Part shown: positions 5,582 to 12,853 of the stretch, piece by piece
Position numbering within the stretch: the stretch's first letter is position 1
Layout: every line of letters begins with the position of its first letter
Assembly (NCBI GenBank): GCA_036351435.1
Contig: JAZBPA010000287.1
Location: 1 to 15,219, forward strand
Reading direction: 5' to 3'
Length of the DNA: 15,219 nt
Origin: JAAUQA01 sp036351435
Lineage (GTDB): Bacteria; Pseudomonadota; Gammaproteobacteria; Competibacterales; Competibacteraceae
Program-made: the position numbers and the translations under genes
Notes under the pieces: model-generated
What the model saw: the letters and a program-made list of their open reading frames with translations, nothing else
Told to the model about the DNA's origin: nothing
Database searches by the model: none

Positions 5582-6022
5582 TCAGGTAGCCTCATGATAC
5601 GGCCATATCTCAATCGCCCCGCCAATCGCAAGCCGGATTTTAGCGTCAATCGCCTGTCTTGAATAAGCGAAGAGATGAGCATTACAGTGGCAATCACTAC
5701 AACCAAACCTCTCGATACCGGACATGCCCGCGATTTGACTGAGCGCGCAGGCCCACTCGTGCTCTAGGCGAACCGACGAGAAACTGCACCAAGCGCATAC
5801 CGGATCTATGACGTCCCGCAGAAAATCGATGTGCCAATTGTGACGCTTAGCCTTGCGAAAGTGCCGCGCAACACGAGCTCTCACACCACCTGGACCGAAA
5901 GCGCTACCGACATAAACGTAGAAACCGGGCTTTAGCCGAAGGCGGTCCTTACGGCCAACCTGTATTTCTGTGCTCAGGCTACTTTTGAGGAATAGCGCGT
6001 AGGTTCCCGGGTCAGATTTCAC
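5582..6022 (-). CDS. DUF123 / GIY-YIG nuclease-like protein
   Basis: This is a 146-residue protein of the DUF123 family, a branch of the GIY-YIG nuclease fold. In order it shows GTYALFL (residues 6-12), LKPGFYVYVGSAFGPGGVRA (the GFYVYVGSA core with the two GIY-YIG-like strands), VARHFRKAKRHNWHIDFL with the conserved WHIDFL, LEHEWACALSQIAG, and FGCSDCHCNAHLF with the conserved GxSDCxCxxHLF cysteines and histidine, a likely metal site. The start at 6022 is a GTG with only a poor ribosome-binding site; no in-frame ATG lies near upstream. Family members occur alone or fused to endonuclease III in archaea, which suggests a DNA-repair role, but none has been proven here. It converges with the antitoxin gene. 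A fragment resembling it lies at 4460-4496. Confidence 0.85.
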   Translation of the reverse strand: MKSDPGTYALFLKSSLSTEIQVGRKDRLRLKPGFYVYVGSAFGPGGVRARVARHFRKAKRHNWHIDFLRDVIDPVCAWCSFSSVRLEHEWACALSQIAGMSGIERFGCSDCHCNAHLFAYSRQAIDAKIRLAIGGAIEIWPYHEAT

Positions 6023-6163
6023 GACATACCCATCAGACCAACTAACTTGAGATTTCGTCCGCTAATTCCAAAGCAAACGTGGCTGATCAAAGCCAGACCC
6101 TCACGGTGTTTAGGCTTTGCTAATTGAGTGTCAAACAACAAACCTGTGTGAATGGTCTGCTGA

Positions 6164-6451
6164 TTATTCTACTTCAGATTGGCCAACCAAACTTTCCAAT
6201 GTCGCCTGCGGATCGCCATCCTCAACTTCAGCTAACTGCGCCAAGTCATCACGCCATCGCAGCCGCAAGTCATTTTCAAACTGAACGGCCGCTTTGCGGT
6301 TGCCTGTCAATACCAGGGCCCAAGGGGTTTCAACGAGCAGACCACGAGTTTCATCAACCATACCCATCGACCTCAAATTTGCGTATTCCGGTTGAATTCT
6401 GCCAGTGATTCCAAGCGAAAGTTGCTCAAATTCATTGTGACACCGCATCAT
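6164..6451 (-). CDS. Small hypothetical protein coupled to the exported protein gene
   Basis: This is a 95-residue frame. The start is placed at the ATG-ATG pair (6451/6448), inside the last codons of the gene at 6432-7520, giving a 20-bp overlap and probable translational coupling; there is no ribosome-binding site of its own. The longer open frame further upstream only shadows that gene. The protein is soluble and mildly acidic, with LVETPWALVLTGNRKAAVQF in the middle and a helical, acidic end (DDLAQLAEVEDGDPQATL). I do not recognise it. The coupling suggests it works with the exported protein, although it has no signal peptide or membrane segment itself. Confidence 0.62.
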   Translation of the reverse strand: MMRCHNEFEQLSLGITGRIQPEYANLRSMGMVDETRGLLVETPWALVLTGNRKAAVQFENDLRLRWRDDLAQLAEVEDGDPQATLESLVGQSEVE

Positions 6452-7520
6452 CGGGATGCAACGGTGTCGGAGAGATACCCAAAACGACCAGCATCGAATC
6501 CTCCATTTCAGCCATATAAAGGTACCCAATCCCCGGCACATAGGTCACCAACAAGGGATTTTCCGTTGTCACGCCATCCAATACGGCCTGTGTGGGCTGC
6601 ACGCCTAACCCGACTGATTCAAACGAATTGAGTGGGGCGACGAACCCCATGCGAATCTGTCGAATGAACTGCTCAAACGGGGTGAGCGGCGAACCGCTGG
6701 TAATATCCTCCAACAACTGCCTCTGGAGATCGCCGAAAACATCGTTAATGATGGCACAGCCAGCACCAAACAGATCATCGAGCGAAAAATCCTTCAACGC
6801 TTCGATCAGATCGCGAATCTTCTCATAGGAACTGCCCAGCCTCTTCCACAGTTCATCGAAGATAAAGAGGTTGATGGTACATACCCCACCATAGCCATCT
6901 TTTTGCGGATTCTTAACGGCGATAATCGGGTCAGTTTCCGGGTAGCCTAACTGCGTGTCGGAGATCTTGCGGGTAATCTGACTACCGGCTAACGCGGCCT
7001 GTTTGAGTGTTACGTCAATGTTGGGATTGCAGGGTTCATCGTCGCTGTCCCAGTCCCACTCCCCGGCAATGGGGTCATAAAACGGCGGCGGTTCCAAGCG
7101 AATCGTCCCGTCGGGATCAACGTACAGGCTCCACCCGTCATCGATGGCATCCAGGATGTCTTGGTTTATGCAGACGGTATCGTCTAACCGGATCGGTCGT
7201 TCGGGCGGGCATTCGAGTACCGCGCGGGAAACCCATTGCATGGCATTCCGTTCTGCCTCAATCCCATACCAAATCAAATCCTCATCAGGCATAGGCGCAT
7301 CACCGATGCCGGGTTGCGTCGTGGGTTCAGGCGTTATTGGTGTACTCGGCACCAAGGGGGCCGGTGTTGGCGATTGGCGAGGAGTCACAGCAGGTGGTGG
7401 GGGCGGAGTGGAATCTGAATAGCCACCGCCTAACGGCGGAACGGCTAACCCCGATAGCGGCAAAACCAGTAATGCGTAAGCCGCAGCAGCAAACACCCAA
7501 TCATGTCGTCGGTTGCCCAT
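6432..7520 (-). CDS. Exported proline-rich protein, unknown, divergent from the Dot/Icm genes
   Basis: The start is either ATG 7520 (MGNRRHDWVF..., preferred, with a weak GAGATGA upstream) or ATG 7532, four codons earlier. From 7520 it has 362 residues. A basic start and the hydrophobic run WVFAAAAYALLVLPLSGLA form a signal peptide or N-terminal anchor. A proline/threonine-rich linker of about 50 residues follows (PPPPPAV, TPITPEPTTQP), then a folded part with five cysteines (LECPPER, DTVCINQ, DEPCNPN, GGVCTIN, GAGCAII) and amphipathic helices such as SLDDLFGAGCAIINDVFGDL. A periplasm-spanning linker plus a globular domain would suit an envelope part of the transfer machine, for example an IcmX/TraW-like role, but I see no motif that proves this. 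It shares the short divergent promoter region with icmC, which supports co-regulation. Confidence 0.75.
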   Translation of the reverse strand: MGNRRHDWVFAAAAYALLVLPLSGLAVPPLGGGYSDSTPPPPPAVTPRQSPTPAPLVPSTPITPEPTTQPGIGDAPMPDEDLIWYGIEAERNAMQWVSRAVLECPPERPIRLDDTVCINQDILDAIDDGWSLYVDPDGTIRLEPPPFYDPIAGEWDWDSDDEPCNPNIDVTLKQAALAGSQITRKISDTQLGYPETDPIIAVKNPQKDGYGGVCTINLFIFDELWKRLGSSYEKIRDLIEALKDFSLDDLFGAGCAIINDVFGDLQRQLLEDITSGSPLTPFEQFIRQIRMGFVAPLNSFESVGLGVQPTQAVLDGVTTENPLLVTYVPGIGYLYMAEMEDSMLVVLGISPTPLHPDDAVSQ

Positions 7521-7616
7521 AACGTGAATCATCTCGAAATGTATTTGCTTTTAAAGTATTAGTGCTATCATAAATATAACATAATATTTTTTGATTGATC
7601 ACGCTAGAGGCACCCT
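7521..7616. promoter_or_regulatory. AT-rich divergent promoter region upstream of icmC
   Basis: This short gap between two divergent genes is markedly AT-rich, particularly 7541-7592, in contrast to the GC-rich genes on both sides. Possible -10 elements on the plus strand are TATAAC (7575-7580) and CATAAT (7580-7585), with TTTAAA (7550-7555) as a weak -35. It probably drives the icmC-icmD-icmJ-icmB operon to the right and the exported protein to the left. The icmC start has a GAGG about 7 bases upstream. Confidence 0.5.
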
Positions 7617-8150
7617 ATGCCGACAGGCATAACAATGCTGGAAACGTTCAGGGAAAGCTTCCCTGGATTGACGCAATTGCTCACGGCCCTCGCCTATCTG
7701 TTCGGGATGATTGCAGGCACACAGGCCGTATTGCTGTTCCGCCGTCGGCAACACGATCACAGCATCACGTCAGCCGCCATCATCACGAGCTTCCTGACGT
7801 GCGCCACCTTCCTGTATCTCCCCACAGCGATTGACGCGGGTCAGGAAACCTTTTTTGGGTCACCAACGATTCTCAGTTACTCAGCCGGGAGCGCCGTCTC
7901 CAAAGAAGGTCAAGTGGTGCTGGACACCGTACTGCAGTTTGTCCAGCTGGTCGGTCTGTGGGCATTCATCTGGGGATTTGCCCTATTGAAGCGTGCGCAC
8001 GCGCGGGTCTTTGAACCGGCCCTGAATGGCAAAGCGGTTACCCACATCATTGGCGGGATTTTCTGCCTGAATATTGTGGCCAGCCTGCAGTTGCTGGCCG
8101 AGACGTTTGGCCTGGAACAGCTCTTGAGTTACATCATTGTGCCGGGCTAA
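7617..8150 (+). CDS. icmC: IcmC/DotE-like inner-membrane protein (IncI TraQ type)
   Basis: This is a 177-residue integral membrane protein. Four hydrophobic segments can be seen: LLTALAYLFGMIAGTQAVLLF (first 20 residues from L20), about 52-72 (IITSFLTCATFLYLP), about 103-122 (FVQLVGLWAFIWGFALL) and about 145-165 (IIGGIFCLNIVASLQLLAE). Size and layout fit IcmC/DotE of Legionella and TraQ of IncI plasmids, small inner-membrane parts of type IVB secretion systems whose exact role is unclear. The call is strengthened by order: icmC-icmD-icmJ-icmB is the Legionella gene order. The ATG at 7617 has a GAGG upstream; ATG 7635 is an alternative. A gap of 74 bases separates it from icmD, the loosest junction of this operon. 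The related small proteins (DotV, IcmD) are similar enough that the name alone is less sure than the system. Confidence 0.78.
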   Translation: MPTGITMLETFRESFPGLTQLLTALAYLFGMIAGTQAVLLFRRRQHDHSITSAAIITSFLTCATFLYLPTAIDAGQETFFGSPTILSYSAGSAVSKEGQVVLDTVLQFVQLVGLWAFIWGFALLKRAHARVFEPALNGKAVTHIIGGIFCLNIVASLQLLAETFGLEQLLSYIIVPG

Positions 8151-8224
8151 AGACCGTGGACGGCGGTGATCCGTCTGGTGCTGCGTGTTCAGCGCAGCGG
8201 GTAATGACAGTGAGGAGTAGACGT

Positions 8225-8620
8225 ATGAACCTGAGCAATCACGGTATGACGATTCCAGCGGTGCTGGGCGCGGTGACCACAGTGGTGGTCACTGGACTTG
8301 CGCTGTTAATCGAACCGGCGTTAGCGGATAACGCGGGGGAAATTGGTGAGCATCTGGCGAGTCAAGGAGAAGGGTTGGGTAAAGCCATCTCCACAGGCTG
8401 TTATGTCGGCGGGATGGCCGCAGGCGGTGGGGCTTTCCTGAAATTGAAGGCGAACCGGGATAGTCCGCAGCAACATCCGTTGTCCCATAGCGCGGTACTC
8501 GGCGTGGTGTGCGCCGGTTTGCTGTTTTTGCCGCAAACGTTCAAAACCGCAGGCGATACGATTTACGATGAGAACGCGACACAAAATGTCGTGTCGGGTA
8601 CCACCGCCATAGGCAATTAA
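8225..8620 (+). CDS. icmD: IcmD/DotP-like inner-membrane protein (IncI TraR type)
   Basis: The gene encodes 131 residues from ATG 8225, which has AGGAG 8 bases upstream; Legionella IcmD is about the same size. An N-terminal hydrophobic stretch ending in IEPALA-DN (about residues 10-37) acts as signal or first membrane segment. A glycine-rich segment, GCYVGGMAAGGGAFLKLK, is followed by a loop, DSPQQHPLSHS, and a last hydrophobic segment, AVLGVVCAGLLFLPQTF. The pattern 'small hydrophobic-K.K...D.P.Q.P...-hydrophobic-FLP' is what I recall for IcmD/TraR-like proteins. It is an inner-membrane component of the type IVB system with unknown precise function. It is followed after 5 bases by the icmJ start, so the two are translated together. 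Confidence 0.8.
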   Translation: MNLSNHGMTIPAVLGAVTTVVVTGLALLIEPALADNAGEIGEHLASQGEGLGKAISTGCYVGGMAAGGGAFLKLKANRDSPQQHPLSHSAVLGVVCAGLLFLPQTFKTAGDTIYDENATQNVVSGTTAIGN

Positions 8621-8625
8621 CTCCT

Positions 8626-9222
8626 GTGAACCCGCTACTCGTCCAACTGCTTGCAGCGTCGCCGCCGTTATCCACGGCGGTAGACCATCCCGTTGACTGC
8701 TGTGCTGGCTGTGGCCAATCCGCTGACCCGGACGATTATCAGCAGATTGCCGGTGGCGGGCCGCTTTGTCTGATTTGCCGCCTCGGGTATCTGGCGGCTT
8801 GGCAGCCCGAGCGCGTCCGCCTGGCGTTGATTCCCGAACTCCACCAAGGCGCATTGAATGCGGTGGTGATCCGCATGAGGGTGACCTTGCTGGAGCGGCA
8901 GGATCGGGCACAACCCATACCGGGACCTGCCGCCCCGCCAGCCGCTGAGATCATGCGCCAACACCACTTGATGACCCTACTGCAGCAACGGGTTGCTGAC
9001 ACCCACCGCCTGATTCCTTTTACAGTCTCCCCGTATCTGTTACGGCAAACCCTACTGGCACTGCCGGACGCCACCCGAGAATCCTTGCTAGCGGAACTCG
9101 CGGGCTTGCGGTATCTGCCTGACCCCGATGATCGTGAGGTGGACCGGTTCTGTCTTTGGCAACTGCACCCGTGGGACCAAACACCCGTTTTGGAGAGCAA
9201 CAATGAGCCGTCTACGCGCTGA
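8626..9222 (+). CDS. icmJ: IcmJ/DotN-like zinc-binding coupling-complex protein (IncI TraT type)
   Basis: This is a 198-residue soluble protein. The start is GTG at 8626, 5 bases after the icmD stop, with no own ribosome-binding site; no ATG lies before the metal site, so the GTG is the best choice. Cysteine pairs C26-x2-C29 and C48-x2-C51 (CCAGCGQ and PLCLIC) form a zinc-ribbon-like site, as in Legionella IcmJ/DotN, which is of similar length (about 208). DotN is part of the type IV coupling complex with DotL and DotM. The rest is helical, with HQGALNAVVIRMRVTLLERQ after the zinc site. It overlaps icmB by 20 bp, showing tight coupling. Identification rests on the Cys pattern, the size and the position between icmD and icmB. 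Confidence 0.8.
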   Translation: MNPLLVQLLAASPPLSTAVDHPVDCCAGCGQSADPDDYQQIAGGGPLCLICRLGYLAAWQPERVRLALIPELHQGALNAVVIRMRVTLLERQDRAQPIPGPAAPPAAEIMRQHHLMTLLQQRVADTHRLIPFTVSPYLLRQTLLALPDATRESLLAELAGLRYLPDPDDREVDRFCLWQLHPWDQTPVLESNNEPSTR

Positions 9223-12200
9223 AGTGTGGGGTCTATTTGCCCAGTTGTTTGGCTTAGATGTCGAAGCCTACTCTAGTCTAGCCACCGTCGAAGATGATGA
9301 GTCCTTTGTCACTAAAGAAGGCGGCTTGATGAGCCTGATTCAGTTACGTGGTCACCTGCGGGTGGTTGGCGACCAGGAACTCAGTACCCTGACCCAGCAA
9401 CTGGAAACCCTGCTCGGCTCGGTGCTGGGTGCGGGGAGCTATCATAGTATCGATATTGTTTTCAGCAGTGACCCCGCAGCGACAGGAGACGAAATCACCC
9501 GGCTGTTGCAACCCAGTGTGCGCACCGGCGCCCGTCTGCAACTTAATCTTGACGATTTATTTGCCGAACGTATCCGCCATTTACCCCACTTTGCTTGCCA
9601 TGAAGCGCACTATCTGGTGGTCTGGACCTATCCGGCAGGGTTGCCGCGTTCTACTCGCCGCCAAGCGCGTCAAGAGCGTCGGCGAATCATGGACCGCCTG
9701 AAAGCACCCCCCCTGACCCGCGATAACCAAGACCCGTATGCGGGTAACGCCTACCTGACCGATACGCATCGTTCATTGGTTCGCACGCTCATCTCAGAAC
9801 TCACGGCGTTTGGGTTTGAACTGGCCGTGTTGCCTATTGCGGCGGCCTGTCGTCAGATGCGCGCCGAAGCCGATGCCGAATGGACGCCCGAAGACTGGCT
9901 GGCGTTACTCCCCGGTGGCCCGGTACCGGCCCCGCGCGAACAACCGAACGGGAAGATGGATGCCGCTGATTGTTGGTTACCCGCTATCGGTAGTCAATTG
10001 GTCCCACGGGGGTTAGAGATACTGGATTACCGCACGGTGCGGGTGGGCGACCGCCTGTATCAACCGTTCTTTGTCGATCTGCCTCAGTTAACCGAAGTGC
10101 AACGGTTCGAACGGTTATTAGACCGGGTCCGCCATGAGCGCATCCCCTGGCGGTTGATGATTCGGCTGACGGGTGGCGCGGAAACGTGGCTACTGTCTCG
10201 CCATCGCTGGGCGGGTCTGCTCAATTTTGCTGGCCATCAGAACAAGTTGATTCACGCCGCCGTGCAGGCATTACGCCGTTACGTCCATGAAGGCGGGGTC
10301 GCCGTGCGGGTACAAATGACGATGACCTCCTGGGTCAACACCCTAAACCCTATGCCCGCCGGTCGCTCACACCAAGAAGAGTTACGCGCCCGCACCGCGC
10401 ATCTGGCCGCGCATATTCAAACCTGGGGCGGGTGCACGGTACGGGAGAGCACCGGTCATCCGGTCAAAGCCTGGTATTCCACGCTCCCCGGTGTGAGCCA
10501 GATCAACATCGGCAACCGGTATGCCGCACCACTGGCGGACATACTAAAGACCATTCCCATTTACCGACCGGCCTCGCTGTGGTCCGCCGGTGCGGTGTTA
10601 TACCGTACCCGCGATGGCCGCTTATTTCCGTATCAGCCCGGTTCGGCCGAACAAGGGACGTGGAACGAATTGTATTTCGCACGACCCGGTTCCGGTAAAT
10701 CCGTAGCGATGAATGCCAATAATCTGGGCTTGATCCTGGGTCCGGGCTTTCGCGAGTTACCCTTTGTGCGGATTATTGACATCGGTCCGTCGTCGGAAGG
10801 ACTGATTTCCCTGGTACGGGAAGCCTTGCCAGCGAACCGCCGCTTTGAGGCACAATTTCATGCGCCCCAGAATTTACCGCAATGGGCCATCAATCCGTTG
10901 GATACTCAGCTGGGCATGCGGGTACCCGTCCCCCTAGAGCGGGCGTTTCTGGTGTCATTTATCAGTGTGCTCGCGACCTCCCCCGGCGACAGGACTCCGC
11001 CCGAAGGCGTCGCCGATCTGACGGGATTGGTGATTGATCTGGCGTATGAGCACTTCGCGGATAACCAAGCGCCCAAGTTGTACTCAGTAGCACAAGATGA
11101 AGCGGTCGATCACGCGTTGCAGGCGCATCATCTGATACTGGATGAGCGGCCGACTTGGTGGGAAGTGGTCGATGCTCTGTTCGATGCGGGTGATCTCCCG
11201 GCAGCGATTCGTGCGCAACGCTATGCCGTGCCATTGTTAAGTGATCTAGTAGCCATCGCGCAGTTTCCTCAAGTTCACCATCTCTATGGCGAACGGATGC
11301 GCTTGGAAGATACCGCCGAGTCGCCTATTCAGTTGTTTAATCGGGTCATCTCCGCCAGCACGCGGGAATGGCCGATGCTGGCGTATCCCACCCGCTTTGA
11401 TTTGGGCAATGCACGGGTCGCGAGTCTTGATGTCGCCGCACTATGTGGCGACATGACCGCGGTCGGTCAACGGCAAACGGCTATCGCTTATATGCTGGCA
11501 CGGCATGTTTTGGGGCGCGACTTGTTTCTGGATGCGCAAACATCGACGCTGGCCCCCCCACGCTATCGCGCGTATCACCAAAACCACGTCGAAAAGCTCC
11601 TCGCCTATCCGAAAAAGTTTTGTGCCGATGAAAAACATCGCTGTGGCAGCAGCTCGGCGATCAATGCGCAGTTTGTCCGTGATATGCGTGAAGGCCGTAA
11701 AGCCAATGTGCAAGTCGCGTTGGCCAGCCAGATTCTGGAGGATTTCAGCGATGAAATGGCGGAACTGGCCACCACCGTCTACATCATGGAGTATGGCAGC
11801 GACGAAACTGCCGAGGAGGTTCGTGCCAAGTTCTCCTTGTCCCCGTCTGCTTTGGCGCAACTGCGCATTCATGGCACGGGTCCCACCGCTGCCGGTGCGC
11901 CGTTTCTCTGCGCGTTGCGCACCAAGCGCGGGTTGATCTCACAACTCCTTTACCTGACTACCGGGCCTATTGAGTTATGGGCGCTCTCGACTACGGCAGA
12001 AGATCGTTTTCTCCGGCAGCGGTTATATCAACGCTTTAATCCCCGGCTGGCTCGTGCGGCGCTCGCCCAAGCGTATCCCGGTGGCAGTATCAAGGGGGAA
12101 CTGCAACGCCGCCTGGATAGCCCAGCGAATGCCGAACTGGATCGGGAAGCCCTGCTAGCAGCCATCGAAAATGAAGTGGCCGACATAGCAACACAACTAC

Positions 12201-12241
12201 GCACGACCGGCAGCGTTAGCGATCTGCATTGGGTCGCCTGA
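9203..12241 (+). CDS. icmB: IcmB/DotO-family ATPase (VirB4-like; IncI TraU)
   Basis: This is a 1012-residue VirB4-like ATPase of type IVB secretion systems, about the length of Legionella DotO/IcmB (1009). Start ATG 9203 has GGAG 7 bases upstream inside icmJ; the longer frame from 9128 is only an overlap. The N-terminal half (about 1-450) is the non-catalytic domain. The Walker A region lies at residues 493-500 (ARPGSGKS, K499) after ELYF; the first position is Ala where the P-loop consensus has Gly. RIIDIG follows near 530. The Walker B region is KKFCADEKHR with D809/E810, followed by a conserved stretch with VQVALASQILEDF. The protein is cytoplasmic, docks to the inner-membrane complex and powers assembly or substrate transfer. 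It closes the icmC-icmD-icmJ-icmB operon. Confidence 0.95.
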   Translation: MSRLRAEVWGLFAQLFGLDVEAYSSLATVEDDESFVTKEGGLMSLIQLRGHLRVVGDQELSTLTQQLETLLGSVLGAGSYHSIDIVFSSDPAATGDEITRLLQPSVRTGARLQLNLDDLFAERIRHLPHFACHEAHYLVVWTYPAGLPRSTRRQARQERRRIMDRLKAPPLTRDNQDPYAGNAYLTDTHRSLVRTLISELTAFGFELAVLPIAAACRQMRAEADAEWTPEDWLALLPGGPVPAPREQPNGKMDAADCWLPAIGSQLVPRGLEILDYRTVRVGDRLYQPFFVDLPQLTEVQRFERLLDRVRHERIPWRLMIRLTGGAETWLLSRHRWAGLLNFAGHQNKLIHAAVQALRRYVHEGGVAVRVQMTMTSWVNTLNPMPAGRSHQEELRARTAHLAAHIQTWGGCTVRESTGHPVKAWYSTLPGVSQINIGNRYAAPLADILKTIPIYRPASLWSAGAVLYRTRDGRLFPYQPGSAEQGTWNELYFARPGSGKSVAMNANNLGLILGPGFRELPFVRIIDIGPSSEGLISLVREALPANRRFEAQFHAPQNLPQWAINPLDTQLGMRVPVPLERAFLVSFISVLATSPGDRTPPEGVADLTGLVIDLAYEHFADNQAPKLYSVAQDEAVDHALQAHHLILDERPTWWEVVDALFDAGDLPAAIRAQRYAVPLLSDLVAIAQFPQVHHLYGERMRLEDTAESPIQLFNRVISASTREWPMLAYPTRFDLGNARVASLDVAALCGDMTAVGQRQTAIAYMLARHVLGRDLFLDAQTSTLAPPRYRAYHQNHVEKLLAYPKKFCADEKHRCGSSSAINAQFVRDMREGRKANVQVALASQILEDFSDEMAELATTVYIMEYGSDETAEEVRAKFSLSPSALAQLRIHGTGPTAAGAPFLCALRTKRGLISQLLYLTTGPIELWALSTTAEDRFLRQRLYQRFNPRLARAALAQAYPGGSIKGELQRRLDSPANAELDREALLAAIENEVADIATQLRTTGSVSDLHWVA

Positions 12242-12333
12242 GTTCGGAGTGCCCTGACGTTTAGCCCCGCTCCGTTAAATGCGGTAATTAGATTCTATTA
12301 TAATTATAGCTCATATATCACATGAGGTGACCC
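12242..12333 (+). promoter_or_regulatory. Promoter-like region upstream of dotD
   Basis: This is an AT-rich gap after icmB. A perfect -10 TATAAT lies at 12299-12304, with a poor -35 TTAAAT (12275-12280, 18-base spacer). A GAGGTG ribosome-binding site is placed 5 bases before the dotD ATG. It suggests that dotD-dotC-dotB-icmT forms a second transcription unit. The imperfect CGGAG...CTCCG repeat (12245-12274) has no T-run and is not a clear terminator of the icm operon. Confidence 0.5.
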
Positions 12334-12843
12334 ATGCCAATTCGACTCAACCGCAGTATCGTTGTCACACTCTTAATTGGTCTGGCCGTGAGTGGCTGTG
12401 TCACCGCGCCACCGGTCGCCACGCCGGAACAAGTGAACGAGCAACAGCGGATGCTGGCGGAATCGTCAGAGCGGATAGCCGATGCGCTGGCGAAAGTGGC
12501 TATCGTTGAACAGGCCGCATCCGGGATCTACGCGCAAGCCATCACCCCTGAATACGTGCCGCCCGATTTGCAACTGCGGGTCGCCGTCAATTATCAGGGC
12601 GATGTCAAACCGTTGGTTTACCAGTTGGCCCGAACCGTGGGCTATGACGTCAAAACCTACGGTCGTTCTTCCTTGCTCACGCCGGTCAATGTCTATGCAG
12701 AAGATCGCACGATTGGTGAGCTGCTCGCCGATGTGGGTTATCAAGCCAGTTGGCGCTGCAACGTGTTGGTGCGCCCCGAGTTACGGGTGATTGAGCTTCA
12801 GTACCCCACCCAAAAACAGCGCCGTAAACGGCGTGCGTCATAA
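12334..12843 (+). CDS. dotD: DotD-like outer-membrane lipoprotein (IncI TraH)
   Basis: This is a 169-residue lipoprotein; Legionella DotD is about 163. A lipoprotein signal with the lipobox VSGC is visible, acylated Cys at residue 22 (LLIGLAVSGC), followed by residues that allow sorting to the outer membrane. After a helical linker (about 30-65, rich in Glu, Gln and Ala), residues of about 80-160 form a domain like the N0 domain of secretins: LQLRVAVNYQGDVKPLVYQL, TPVNVYAEDRTIGELLADVG and a final strand LRVIELQYP, as known from the DotD structure. DotD with DotC places DotH in the outer membrane to form the core complex. The gene is followed directly by dotC, whose Shine-Dalgarno sequence overlaps the dotD stop codon. 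GAGGTG stands 5 bases before the ATG. Confidence 0.87.
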   Translation: MPIRLNRSIVVTLLIGLAVSGCVTAPPVATPEQVNEQQRMLAESSERIADALAKVAIVEQAASGIYAQAITPEYVPPDLQLRVAVNYQGDVKPLVYQLARTVGYDVKTYGRSSLLTPVNVYAEDRTIGELLADVGYQASWRCNVLVRPELRVIELQYPTQKQRRKRRAS

Positions 12844-12853
12844 GGAGGCGGTC

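Noticed and set aside
6080..6095. Small hairpin TGGCT-GATCAA-AGCCA between the DUF123 gene and the small coupled gene
   Set aside because: The stem is only 5 bp and no T-run follows in either direction, so a terminator cannot be supported.
6124..6408. 94-codon plus-strand frame
   Set aside because: It is antisense to the small coupled gene at 6164-6451, whose translation looks more protein-like and is linked to the upstream gene by overlap.
6452..6541. Upstream extension of the small gene at 6164-6451
   Set aside because: It would read 30 more residues in another frame of the exported protein gene, with a Trp- and Arg-rich composition typical of a shadow. The ATG-ATG pair at the gene end is a better start.
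7007..7522. Several plus-strand frames inside the exported protein gene
   Set aside because: They are antisense shadows with unlikely compositions. The minus-strand frame has a signal peptide and is far longer.
9128..9202. Longer N-terminus of IcmB
   Set aside because: It lies in the icmJ coding region in another frame. ATG 9203 has a good GGAG and starts the family-like sequence.
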